Below, one piece after another: positions 1-8,777 of a stretch of 64,000 bases of DNA. The stretch lies in NCBI RefSeq assembly GCF_044005705.1, contig NZ_JBIPKE010000020.1, forward strand, positions 248,001 through 312,000. The letters are read 5' to 3'. This stretch comes from Marinoscillum luteum. GTDB lineage: Bacteria > Bacteroidota > Bacteroidia > Cytophagales > Cyclobacteriaceae. The translations under genes were made by a program, and so were the position numbers. How positions within the stretch are numbered: the first letter of the stretch is position 1; each line of letters starts with the position of its first letter. Under the pieces are notes generated by a model. It had not been told where the DNA came from. It saw nothing but the letters and a program-made list of their open reading frames with translations, and ran no database searches.

Positions 1-2
1 TC

Positions 3-1238
3 ATGATCATGCGGACACCTCTTTTCATTTTCGTTTCCCTTGTACTATACAGCTGTACTCAGTCATCTCCAGACTTCCTCAGTCAGGCCCGTCGTGATCT
101 GTCCATTCTTGCTAGTGACTCTCTGGCCGGACGTGAAGTGGGTACTGAAGGCGAAGCATTAGCCGCAGCATACATTTCCAAACGATTTGAGGCACTGGGG
201 CTTCAGCCTGCCGGTACTGCGGGATGGAATCAACCATTTTTTGTGAAAGAATCACAAAATCCTCATGAAAAACCCATGCTTTCGGCTGAGGACTCCACCG
301 CAGGAACTTCAGGAAAAAATGTCATCGGACTGATGGATAACCCTGGAGATGAGGTAGTCATTATAGGAGCTCACTTTGATCACCTGGGTTATGGTGGCTT
401 TTCGTCTCTTCACCGGGGAGACTCAGCCATACATAATGGTGCTGACGATAATGCAAGTGGGATCACCGCCATGTTTCTCATTGCGGAAATGCTACAAAGC
501 AAAAACATCCAAACTGATGTCCTTTTCATTGCTTTTTCAGGAGAAGAAAAAGGACTATGGGGCTCAAACTTTTTTGTAAAAAACCCAACGATTGACCTTA
601 GCACAGTTGATTTTATGATCAATATGGATATGGTGGGCAGACTTGATTCAGCCAAGGGAATGGCCATACACGGCACAGGCACAGCCCCTCAATGGTCACA
701 AGTCATTGACACGACCAATACAGTTAATTTGAAGGTGATCAAAAAGGCATCTGGTATAGGTCCCTCAGATCATACTTCGTTTTATCTTCAGGACATACCT
801 GTACTCCATTTCTTCACTGGTCAGCATGAGGATTATCATAAACCCACAGATGATGCCGAGCTCATCAACTATGAAGGGATAGTTCGCATCGCTACTCACA
901 TCACCAATATCATCACTTATCTCGATACCCAACCTAAACTCACTTTCCAGAAAACCAAAGATGAATCCAGCCAGGGTCCACGTTTCACTGTATCACTAGG
1001 GGTGGTGCCGGATTATTTATATGATGGAAAAGGGATGCGCATTGATGGTATCAGTGAGGACAAACCAGCTCAAAAAGCTGGCCTGGAGGAAGGTGATGTG
1101 GTTATCCAGCTGGGTGATAGCACTGTGATTGATATGATGAGCTACATGCGAGCCTTGTCCTCATTCAAAGCTGGAGACGCCACGGAAGTAATTGTGAATA
1201 GAAATGGCGAAAAACTGGCGTATGACATTCAGTTTTAA
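3..1238 (+). CDS. M28-family zinc aminopeptidase lipoprotein with C-terminal PDZ domain
   Basis: Predicted zinc-dependent exopeptidase of the M28 family (411 aa) acting outside the cytoplasm. The N-terminus is a signal peptide ending in a lipobox-like LYSC (Cys18), so a lipoprotein is likely. Zinc-site residues can be read in order: H124 and D126 in GAHFDHL, the Asp pair at 148-149 in NGADDN, the Glu pair at 181-182 in SGEEKG, D209 in NMDMVG, and a late His at about 279 in HEDYHKP. A PDZ domain covers roughly residues 325-411 and probably binds peptide C-termini. The start is at the window edge; an in-frame ATG two codons later is equally possible. The next gene begins on the base after the stop, so the two are probably co-transcribed. 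Substrate is unknown. Confidence 0.88.
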   Translation: MIMRTPLFIFVSLVLYSCTQSSPDFLSQARRDLSILASDSLAGREVGTEGEALAAAYISKRFEALGLQPAGTAGWNQPFFVKESQNPHEKPMLSAEDSTAGTSGKNVIGLMDNPGDEVVIIGAHFDHLGYGGFSSLHRGDSAIHNGADDNASGITAMFLIAEMLQSKNIQTDVLFIAFSGEEKGLWGSNFFVKNPTIDLSTVDFMINMDMVGRLDSAKGMAIHGTGTAPQWSQVIDTTNTVNLKVIKKASGIGPSDHTSFYLQDIPVLHFFTGQHEDYHKPTDDAELINYEGIVRIATHITNIITYLDTQPKLTFQKTKDESSQGPRFTVSLGVVPDYLYDGKGMRIDGISEDKPAQKAGLEEGDVVIQLGDSTVIDMMSYMRALSSFKAGDATEVIVNRNGEKLAYDIQF

Positions 1239-1931
1239 ATGAGAAAATTTATCCCCTTGCTTCTTCTGTGGTCTTGCCAGACTTCCGAACCGGCTCAGAT
1301 GATTCTGGATCGTCACAGGGAAACTGTGGGCGAAACTTCCAATATCAGGTCTCTGACCACTCTATCCAACTGCATGGGGCCGGAGGGTCAATACACCACC
1401 TATACCGCCTCCTCTTTCACAGACGATTATGTCCTTTTCCAGCAGGATTACACCTATAAGCCAAACCCCTTCTATGCCCTTATTTTGACGAAAGATGAGG
1501 GCTATGGCCTGGATGAAAACATGGTCATACAGGGCCCACTTTCCAAACCCATTATTGCTGTTTTGAAGGCCCATGAGTTTCACGAGGTAATGCTTCAGCC
1601 GGAGAGTCGATACTTTAACATGCGACTGCTTGAGGATACTACTTTTTTTGACCAAAAGTGCCACCAATTAATCGCAAGTGACCATCTGGGGCTTCCGGTT
1701 CGCTTATATTTTGATCAAAAGTCACGTCTCATGGCGGGGATCTCGCAGGTCAATCCCTACAAAAAAGGAGAGATCATTCAGGTACATTTCGAAAAGTGGA
1801 ACAAGAAAAACAGCCCCGTGATCTTCGAGCAACTTACCATTCTCCAGGGGTCCGAAACCTATACCTTTGATTACGAGTCTGTAGATTTTTCCACTCAATC
1901 AATCGTAAAAATGACATTCGGGCAACCCTGA
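1239..1931 (+). CDS. Hypothetical lipoprotein
   Basis: Protein of 230 aa that I cannot assign to a named family with confidence. The first 13 residues form a short hydrophobic segment ending in LWSC, a lipobox-like site, so it is likely a lipoprotein exported and anchored at Cys13. The rest alternates short beta-prone stretches with many aromatic residues, compatible with the beta-sheet lipid- or ligand-binding folds common among Bacteroidota lipoproteins. The ATG directly abuts the stop of the M28 peptidase gene, so translational coupling and a shared envelope role are likely. About 200 bases without a clear gene follow before dnaE. Confidence 0.7.
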   Translation: MRKFIPLLLLWSCQTSEPAQMILDRHRETVGETSNIRSLTTLSNCMGPEGQYTTYTASSFTDDYVLFQQDYTYKPNPFYALILTKDEGYGLDENMVIQGPLSKPIIAVLKAHEFHEVMLQPESRYFNMRLLEDTTFFDQKCHQLIASDHLGLPVRLYFDQKSRLMAGISQVNPYKKGEIIQVHFEKWNKKNSPVIFEQLTILQGSETYTFDYESVDFSTQSIVKMTFGQP

Positions 1932-2127
1932 AGCGCGCCCCTCTGAGTTTCCTACTTAATGTGCCTCCACGGCCATTCCCATTCAGGGAAGCTCCACGCG
2001 CTACTGAAAACTAATGAACATATCCACAAGTTTTCCACAGCATAGAAATACCCGACCTACATGACCCAATTGGCCGTGGGATTTTCTTATTTTGTTTTTT
2101 GTTGCAATAAGCAAACCACCACACTTC

Positions 2128-5100
2128 ATGTACTTAATCTTTGATACGGAAACCACTGGTCTTCCCAGGAACAAAACGGCACCTCTTACCGATTTTGACA
2201 ACTGGCCCAGACTGGTACAACTGGCCTGGCAGCTACACGACGCAGAGGGAAATCTAGTTTCTCAAGGTAATCATGTCGTAAAACCTGAAGGGTTCACCAT
2301 TCCCTTCAATGCCCAAAAAGTACACGGTATCTCCACCGAGCGCGCACTTGAGGTGGGAGAAGACCTGAAGGGTGTACTGGACAAATTCTCTGCGGACGTT
2401 CAGCGCGCTAAGGTTTTGGTTGGACATAACATTGAGTTTGACAATAAAATCATTGGGGCAGAATACTTGCGCACAGACCAGGAAAACCTCCTGGAAGCCT
2501 ACCCCAATATCGATACTTCCACAGACACAGTGGAGTTCTGTCAGCTCCAGGGAGGTATCGGCGGCAGGCTCAAGCAGCCGAAGTTGATAGAACTTTATAC
2601 GAAATTATTCGGAAAGCCATTCGATGATGCACACGATGCGGCCTACGATGTGGACGCCACAGCCAGGGCATTTTTTGAATGCCTTCGAAGAAAAATCATC
2701 AAAACATTTGATGATACTGACCCTTCCAAAATCACTTATGAAGCTCCCGATCTGGAAGCAGCCAATTTTTCCTGGGCTCGCGAAAAACGTACCGGACGGG
2801 CCAGCAATGAAGAAGTAGCTGTAGAAGACATTAAAGGCCCTTTTTGCCATCTGCATGTTCACTCTCAGTTTTCTGTGCTTCAGGCCACCCCCAATGTGGA
2901 GTCTATCGTGGCTAAAGCCAAAGCTTTTGACATGCCGGCGGTGGCCATTACTGACCTGGGCAACATGTTCGGAGCTTTCAAATTTGTGAGAGCGGCACTC
3001 AATGCGGGCATTAAACCCATTGTGGGGTGTGAGTTTTTTGTAGCCGAAGAGCGATTGAAGCTTCAGTTCACCAAAGACAATCCCGATCGGCGCTTTCAGC
3101 AGGTGCTGATGGCCAAAAACAAAAAAGGCTACGAAAACCTGGTTAAGCTTAGCTCCTATGCCTACATAGAAGGGCTCTATGGACTCTACCCAAGGGTGGA
3201 CAAGGAACTGATCAAAAAATACCGCGAAGGGGTGATCGCTACCAGTGGCGGGCTCTATGGAGAAATCCCCCACCTGATCCTGAACGTAGGTGAGCACCAG
3301 GCAGAAGAAGCCTTACAGTGGTGGCTGGACCTGTTCGGAGATGATTTCTATCTGGAAATCAACCGACACGGACTGGATGAGGAAAATCACCTCAACGATG
3401 TACTCATCGGTTTTGCCAGAAAGTACAATGTAAAGATGATCGCGGCTAATGAACTCTTCTACCTTGACGAAGAGGACTCTAAGGCCCACGATGTACTTAT
3501 TTGTATCAAAGAAAATGAAAAGCAGAGTACGCCCATCGGCCGTGGAAGGGGTTTCCGTCCAGGGCTAAAAAACTCAAAGTACTACTTCAAGGACCAGGAG
3601 GAAATGAAGGCTGCATTTACTGACCTGCCTGAGGCCATTGAAAACATTGCGGAACTCATCAGCAAAGTAGAGGAGTTCAAGCTGGAACGTGATGTGCTCC
3701 TTCCGGCTTTTGATATCCCGGAGGAATTTAAAAACCCAGAAGACGAGGTTGATGGAGGTAAACGTGGGGAAAATGCTTACCTGAGGCACCTCACCTATAT
3801 TGGCGCAAAAAAACGCTACAAAGAAATCACCGAAGAGATCAAGGAAAGGCTGGATTTTGAGCTGGCCACCATCGAAAACACGGGCTATCCCGGGTACTTC
3901 CTGATTGTGCAGGATTTCACCAGCAAGGCCCGCGAAATGGGCGTGGCGGTAGGTCCCGGAAGGGGCTCTGCCGCAGGATCTGCGGTGGCCTACTGTATAG
4001 GAATCACCAATGTAGACCCCATTGCTTACGATCTCCTGTTTGAGCGTTTCCTGAATCCAGACAGGGTATCACTTCCCGATATTGATATTGACTTTGACAA
4101 TGAAGGACGGGAAAAGGTGATAGACTATGTGGTGAAAAAATACGGGTTCACCCAGGTGGCTCAGATCATCACCTACGGTACCATGGCGCCAAAGTCAGCC
4201 ATAAGGGATGCAGGGCGAGTCATGGAGCTACCACTGCCGGAAACAGACTCCATTGCCAAGCTGGTACCCGAAAAACCAGGAGCCAAATTCTCCAAAATCT
4301 GGGGCGAGGTACCCGAACTCGAGCGAATGCGGAGAGGCAAAGACCTCCCCTCTCAGGTGCTGAACCAGGCGGTAATTCTGGAAGGTTCACTCAGAAACAC
4401 CGGGGTACATGCCTGCGGGATTATCATCACACCAGATGATATGACCAATTTCGTACCACTCGCCAAATCCAAGGACTCAAGCCTTCTTGTCACACAGTTT
4501 GACAACAGCGTGGTAGAATCTGCCGGAATGCTGAAAATGGACTTTTTGGGTCTGAAAACACTTTCTATCATTAAAACAGCGATAGAGAATGTAAAAAAAC
4601 GGCACGGCATAGTCATCGATATAGATGAAATCCCACTCGATGACCCTAAAACCTACGAACTCTATCAAAAAGGTGAAACCAACGGAACATTCCAGTTTGA
4701 ATCTCCGGGCATGCAGAAGCACCTGCGGGCGCTCAAACCCGATAAACTGGAAGACCTTATAGCCATGAACGCCCTGTATCGTCCGGGACCTATGGAATAC
4801 ATCCCGGAATTCATCGACAGAAAACATGGCCGCTCCAAGATTCAGTATGATGTGCCAGACATGGAGGAATACCTGGCTGAAACCTACGGAATCACGGTCT
4901 ATCAGGAGCAAGTAATGCTGCTCTCGCAAAAGCTGGCCGGCTTCACCAAAGGTGAAGCTGACGTTTTGCGTAAGGCGATGGGTAAGAAGCAAAAGCAGGT
5001 GCTCGATAAGATGAAACCCCAATTCATCGGGCAAGCCAAAGAAAAAGGACACCCGGAAGACAAACTGGAGAAAATCTGGAAAGACTGGGAAGCCTTTGCA

Positions 5101-6357
5101 GCCTATGCCTTCAATAAATCACACAGTACCTGCTACTCTGTGGTGGCTTATCAGACCGGTTACCTCAAAGCCAACTATCCGGCTGAATACATGGCCTCTG
5201 TGCTCACGCATAACCAAAGCAACATTGAAAAAGTGAGCTTCTTCATGGAAGAATGCCGTAATCAGGGCATCAAAGTGTTGGGACCTCACGTGAATGAGTC
5301 AGGCCTCAACTTTGAAGTGAATGCCGCCGGCGAGATCCGCTTTGGACTGGGGGCCATCAAAGGTACTGGTGAATCTGCCGTGCTGGCGATAATTGAAGAA
5401 CGAGATGCCAATGGCCCATTCAGTGATCTGTTTGATTTTGCCTCGAGGGTAAACCTCAGAGCTGTGAATAAAAAATCATTCGAAAGTCTGGCTAAAGCCG
5501 GAGGATTCGACTGTTTCGATGAGTTTCATAGACGACAGTACGTGGAGCCTGATGAAGAGGGGGCCAGTCTGATCGAAAAGGCCATTCGCTACGCCAATAA
5601 ACTTCAGCAGGAAGAGGACAGTGCGCAGGCTTCCCTGTTTGGGGGGGGCAGTGAGTCCAATGTAGTGATGCGCCCGCGCATTGGCAAAATAGAGCCCTAT
5701 GGTGAAATAGAAAAGCTCAACATAGAGCAGGAAATGGTGGGCCTGTACATCTCGGGACACCCATTGGATCAGTACAAGTTTGAGATGAAATACTTCACCA
5801 ACACCAAGCTCAGCGACCTGGTGGACCTGGAGAAGCTTCAGGGTAAAGAGATCAAATTGGGTGGTATGATCACTGAAGTGGCACATCTCACCACCAAAAA
5901 AGGGAAGCCTTATGGGCGCTTCAAAATCACAGGCTACTCAGACAGCCATGAGTTTTTTCTCTTCTCACCCAGCTACCTGGATTTCAAGGCATACCTGGAG
6001 AAGGGTTGGTTCATCTACATGACGGGAATTGTGCAAAACAGATGGAGCGGTACCGACCTGGAGTTTAAAATCACCAGCATGGAGCCACTGAGCGATATTC
6101 GTGAGCGCATGGCCAAAGGGATAGAACTGCAAATGCGGTTATCCGATGTGAGTCCGGCACTCATCGGAGAGCTGGAGCGCTATGGCCAGAAATATCCCGG
6201 AAACAACGTATTCAAGCTCAATATCATGGGTGCTTTTGAGGAGCGAATGATCAATCTGGAGATGATGAGCAGGAAAATATCTGTGGACATCAATGACGAC
6301 CTCATCAAGGAGCTGGACAGGCTGGAAGACATCAGCTACCGGGTGCTGACCAGCTGA
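2128..6357 (+). CDS. dnaE: DNA polymerase III alpha subunit with fused N-terminal DEDD exonuclease
   Basis: Replicative polymerase catalytic subunit, about 1409 aa, synthesising DNA from dNTPs in the replisome. Order of domains: a DnaQ-like 3'-5' exonuclease (about 1-190) with DTETTGLP (D6, E8), HNIEFDNK and HDAAYDVDAT; a PHP domain beginning near 240 with HVHS; the polymerase palm with GPGRGSAAGS and the catalytic PDIDIDFD near 649; helix-hairpin-helix; and a C-terminal OB fold near 1240. The fused exonuclease would supply proofreading in cis. The PHP motif normally read as TDHG is TDLG here, suggesting a metal-poor PHP site. I chose the ATG at 2128 rather than an upstream TTG at 2092, because the exonuclease fold begins directly at MYLIFDTETTG and the extra 12 residues look non-conserved. 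An eight-G tract lies at 5641-5648 in frame. Confidence 0.95.
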   Translation: MYLIFDTETTGLPRNKTAPLTDFDNWPRLVQLAWQLHDAEGNLVSQGNHVVKPEGFTIPFNAQKVHGISTERALEVGEDLKGVLDKFSADVQRAKVLVGHNIEFDNKIIGAEYLRTDQENLLEAYPNIDTSTDTVEFCQLQGGIGGRLKQPKLIELYTKLFGKPFDDAHDAAYDVDATARAFFECLRRKIIKTFDDTDPSKITYEAPDLEAANFSWAREKRTGRASNEEVAVEDIKGPFCHLHVHSQFSVLQATPNVESIVAKAKAFDMPAVAITDLGNMFGAFKFVRAALNAGIKPIVGCEFFVAEERLKLQFTKDNPDRRFQQVLMAKNKKGYENLVKLSSYAYIEGLYGLYPRVDKELIKKYREGVIATSGGLYGEIPHLILNVGEHQAEEALQWWLDLFGDDFYLEINRHGLDEENHLNDVLIGFARKYNVKMIAANELFYLDEEDSKAHDVLICIKENEKQSTPIGRGRGFRPGLKNSKYYFKDQEEMKAAFTDLPEAIENIAELISKVEEFKLERDVLLPAFDIPEEFKNPEDEVDGGKRGENAYLRHLTYIGAKKRYKEITEEIKERLDFELATIENTGYPGYFLIVQDFTSKAREMGVAVGPGRGSAAGSAVAYCIGITNVDPIAYDLLFERFLNPDRVSLPDIDIDFDNEGREKVIDYVVKKYGFTQVAQIITYGTMAPKSAIRDAGRVMELPLPETDSIAKLVPEKPGAKFSKIWGEVPELERMRRGKDLPSQVLNQAVILEGSLRNTGVHACGIIITPDDMTNFVPLAKSKDSSLLVTQFDNSVVESAGMLKMDFLGLKTLSIIKTAIENVKKRHGIVIDIDEIPLDDPKTYELYQKGETNGTFQFESPGMQKHLRALKPDKLEDLIAMNALYRPGPMEYIPEFIDRKHGRSKIQYDVPDMEEYLAETYGITVYQEQVMLLSQKLAGFTKGEADVLRKAMGKKQKQVLDKMKPQFIGQAKEKGHPEDKLEKIWKDWEAFAAYAFNKSHSTCYSVVAYQTGYLKANYPAEYMASVLTHNQSNIEKVSFFMEECRNQGIKVLGPHVNESGLNFEVNAAGEIRFGLGAIKGTGESAVLAIIEERDANGPFSDLFDFASRVNLRAVNKKSFESLAKAGGFDCFDEFHRRQYVEPDEEGASLIEKAIRYANKLQQEEDSAQASLFGGGSESNVVMRPRIGKIEPYGEIEKLNIEQEMVGLYISGHPLDQYKFEMKYFTNTKLSDLVDLEKLQGKEIKLGGMITEVAHLTTKKGKPYGRFKITGYSDSHEFFLFSPSYLDFKAYLEKGWFIYMTGIVQNRWSGTDLEFKITSMEPLSDIRERMAKGIELQMRLSDVSPALIGELERYGQKYPGNNVFKLNIMGAFEERMINLEMMSRKISVDINDDLIKELDRLEDISYRVLTS

Positions 6358-6424
6358 TCTTTATCCCTATTGTCCGAGAGACAACAAATGAATACTTAAA
6401 TAAAAAGTGGATCAACAAAAAGCA

Positions 6425-6432
6425 TATCTTTG
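6425..6432 (+). promoter_or_regulatory. Bacteroidota -7 promoter element of trxA
   Basis: TATCTTTG is an exact match to the Bacteroidota -7 consensus TAnnTTTG. It lies 40 bases before the thioredoxin start codon. No good TTG -33 box stands at the expected spacing, so the upstream half is weak. Confidence 0.6.
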
Positions 6433-6472
6433 CCGTTATCAACTTGAATTATAATTATTAACTGATATAAAA

Positions 6473-6796
6473 ATGGCACATCCATTAGAATTAACTGATC
6501 AAAATTTCGAAGAAATAATCAATACCGATAAACCCGTACTTGTGGATTTCTGGGCGGAATGGTGCGGACCTTGTAAAATGATCGCCCCTGTAGTGGAAGA
6601 GTTGGCTGCTGACTATGAAGGCAAAGCTGTGATTGGCAAAGTAGACGTGGACTCAAACCCTGAGATTTCTGCAAAGTTTGGCATTCGCTCTATCCCTACC
6701 CTTTTGGTATTCAAAAACGGTGAGATCGTTGACAAGCAAATCGGAGCGGTTCCGAAAACTGCACTGAGCGAAAAGCTGGATAAGCAACTGGCTTAA
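6473..6796 (+). CDS. trxA: Thioredoxin
   Basis: Small cytosolic disulfide reductase of 107 aa, the normal length for thioredoxin 1. The active site is WAEWCGPCK with Cys31 and Cys34, followed by the cis-proline region IRSIPTLLVFKNG. It passes electrons from thioredoxin reductase to ribonucleotide reductase, peroxiredoxins and other targets. The gene appears monocistronic: it has its own TAnnTTTG promoter element upstream and a strong intrinsic terminator downstream. Nothing unusual is seen in the sequence. Confidence 0.96.
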   Translation: MAHPLELTDQNFEEIINTDKPVLVDFWAEWCGPCKMIAPVVEELAADYEGKAVIGKVDVDSNPEISAKFGIRSIPTLLVFKNGEIVDKQIGAVPKTALSEKLDKQLA

Positions 6797-6820
6797 TTCC
6801 ACTTTATAGAAAAGCTTCAA

Positions 6821-6846
6821 AAAACCGGCCTGGGCCGGTTTTTTTA
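6821..6846 (+). terminator. Intrinsic terminator of trxA
   Basis: An AACCGGCC/GGCCGGTT inverted repeat with a minimal loop is followed by a run of seven T. It is also A-rich on its left side, so it may work in both directions and end the convergent gene at 6861-7610. Confidence 0.85.
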
Positions 6847-6860
6847 TGTCCTCAATTCCT

Positions 6861-7610
6861 TCAAAAATAATAGTTGAGAGTGAAAAGTTGGTCAAAAGAT
6901 ATCTTGTTGGCCCATCTCAGATTGAGTCGACTACCTCGCTCTTCCCCCTCTGATATCTCTCCATTTTGCTGATCCTCTTCCCTCCTTTTTCCCTGGCTGG
7001 CACTCATGACCACCTGAGCCAGATTGGTCTCTATAGAGAGCTGATCAAAAATGAAATAATACAGCCCCATCTTCATATCCATGTGAATGGCATTGGTCCG
7101 GATTTCATTCCTCCCCCTAGCATAGGATTCTCCTCCCAGGGTATCATAATGATGGTAAGAGTTCTTCTGAATTGTCCTCAAATAGCCCATTCCAGGCTGC
7201 ACATAGGCACCAAAATCACCATGGATAGGAAAATAATATTTCAGGAAGGTTCCAAAACCAAAGCTCACGCTACTGCTATTGTTTTCATAATTTCGGTTAT
7301 AATATTGGCTTTGCTGACTATGATTGGCTGATCCAAGCTCCATATCAATACCCACCATCACATAATCCTTGAAAAAGCGGGCATAGTAGGGTGAAATGAA
7401 GAAGTTGCTGGATTGATTTGAATATTCATCACCAAAGAAGGATCCTATCACGTTTTCAGGATCATTACTTTCCGCTTCTGAAAAGTTGATAGAGATTCCC
7501 CCTCCCAAAATTCGGTTTCCCATTTCAAGGGAGCTTTGAGAATAAGTGAGGGCACATGAAAAAACAAGAACAAACGCAGCAGTATTTTTTTTGGCTCGAA
7601 AAGGGCTCAT
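6861..7610 (-). CDS. Predicted outer-membrane beta-barrel protein
   Basis: Protein of 249 aa with a signal peptide of about 25 residues (hydrophobic AAFVLVFSCALTYS). The mature part has alternating amphipathic strands, many Tyr, Asn and Ser residues, and a C-terminal Phe after YY. These are features of small eight- to ten-stranded outer-membrane barrels. Phrases such as FGFGTFLKYYFPI and VQPGMGYLRT resemble the porin-like OmpA/OmpW barrel signatures common in this phylum. No specific function can be assigned. It is convergent with trxA and shares its terminator region. Confidence 0.65.
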   Translation of the reverse strand: MSPFRAKKNTAAFVLVFSCALTYSQSSLEMGNRILGGGISINFSEAESNDPENVIGSFFGDEYSNQSSNFFISPYYARFFKDYVMVGIDMELGSANHSQQSQYYNRNYENNSSSVSFGFGTFLKYYFPIHGDFGAYVQPGMGYLRTIQKNSYHHYDTLGGESYARGRNEIRTNAIHMDMKMGLYYFIFDQLSIETNLAQVVMSASQGKRREEDQQNGEISEGEERGSRLNLRWANKISFDQLFTLNYYF

Positions 7611-7688
7611 ATACGGGTTTTTAGGAGGTGAAAAAACCTAACTCCCGCAAAGAGCATACCAGACCGTTACCTAAATTATTAAAAAAAG

Positions 7689-8777
7689 TTAATCACGAAA
7701 TTGCTCGCCCGTCTTCTTCTCCATTAATCTCACCAAAAAACCTGCGTCCGATACATGTTCAAGGATCACTTTGATCAGGAAGGTCAGTGGAACAGACAGC
7801 AACATGCCTGCTGTTCCCCACATAAAGGCCCAAAAAACCAGGCTAAATAAAATAGTCACAGTATTGATGGAGAGTGAGTCTCCCGTCATTTTGGGCTCTA
7901 CGATGCTGCCCATAACGATTTGTACGCCTTCCAACGCTAAAAACAGAAAGAACACCTCGGAAATACTGGTGGCTGTCAGTCCCCCAATGATCAACGGGGG
8001 CACGATGGCTATGAGCGATCCCACATAGGGAATATAGTTGAGCACAAAACCTAAAATACCCCAGAGTAAAGCATACTGTATACCAAAAGCCCAGCTAATA
8101 AGCCCTATACCCAGGCCGGTCATCAGGCTCACCACGGTTTTCACTTTGATATAAATACTAATTGAATCTTTGACTCTCCGAAAGGTATCCGATGCTGAAG
8201 ATTCCTCTCCAGCTCCATTTTTGCCCATGATATAGTTGATCACCTTTTCGTATTGGGCAATGGCTCCCAGTAGTCCGGCGAAATATAGAATGGTCATGAG
8301 GAGCTCCGTGGCAAACCCACTCAGGGTATTGAGAAAAGACCCTGAAAGTGACAATACCTGATCTGTAGGTACTACTCTGGAGAGGTATTCTTTTAGTTCG
8401 TCTTCCTTCAGCTCACTGCCCATGAGAGAGGTCACCCGATCAATCATAGGTTTAAGCTCAGCAGTCACACCTGCCAGGATATCTTCCCTGTTGCTGACAA
8501 ATGCACTCACCGCATTGTAAAACAGAAATCCGATGAGTAAAAAAGCAATTACTGAAAAAATGGTGGTCAAAACCACGCTCACATTCAGTGAAAACTTTCG
8601 CTTGAAAAGACTCACCAGCGGCTGCAGCAAAATGGCAAAAAACAATGCAAATGCCAGTGGCACAAATAGATTACTCAACATTTTGAGCAAATAAAGAATT
8701 ACAATGGCCAAAAAAACCACTAAAATATTCTTGATCACACGGAGTGATCGGGCCATATCATCAGTTTGTTCCTTCAT
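7689..8777 (-). CDS. AI-2E family (PerM/YdiK-like) membrane permease
   Basis: Polytopic membrane protein of 362 aa with about eight hydrophobic segments and a soluble stretch around residues 95-155. This is the layout of the AI-2E/PerM family. The diagnostic C-terminal half is present: LGIGLISWAFGIQYALLWGILGF, written here in part, then NYIPYVGS and a final VPLTFLIKVILE. Characterised family members export autoinducer-2 or act as Na+(Li+)/H+ antiporters, but most are uncharacterised and the substrate here is unknown. Its start codon overlaps the stop of the amidase gene by four bases, so the pair is an operon with the amidase first. Confidence 0.85.
   Translation of the reverse strand: MKEQTDDMARSLRVIKNILVVFLAIVILYLLKMLSNLFVPLAFALFFAILLQPLVSLFKRKFSLNVSVVLTTIFSVIAFLLIGFLFYNAVSAFVSNREDILAGVTAELKPMIDRVTSLMGSELKEDELKEYLSRVVPTDQVLSLSGSFLNTLSGFATELLMTILYFAGLLGAIAQYEKVINYIMGKNGAGEESSASDTFRRVKDSISIYIKVKTVVSLMTGLGIGLISWAFGIQYALLWGILGFVLNYIPYVGSLIAIVPPLIIGGLTATSISEVFFLFLALEGVQIVMGSIVEPKMTGDSLSINTVTILFSLVFWAFMWGTAGMLLSVPLTFLIKVILEHVSDAGFLVRLMEKKTGEQFRD

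Noticed and set aside
2092..2127. Upstream TTG start of dnaE
   Set aside because: The added 12 residues precede an exonuclease domain that starts canonically at the ATG of 2128.
5641..5648. Frameshift in dnaE at the eight-G tract
   Set aside because: The frame continues cleanly on both sides with conserved motifs; the tract encodes Gly-Gly-Gly in a linker.
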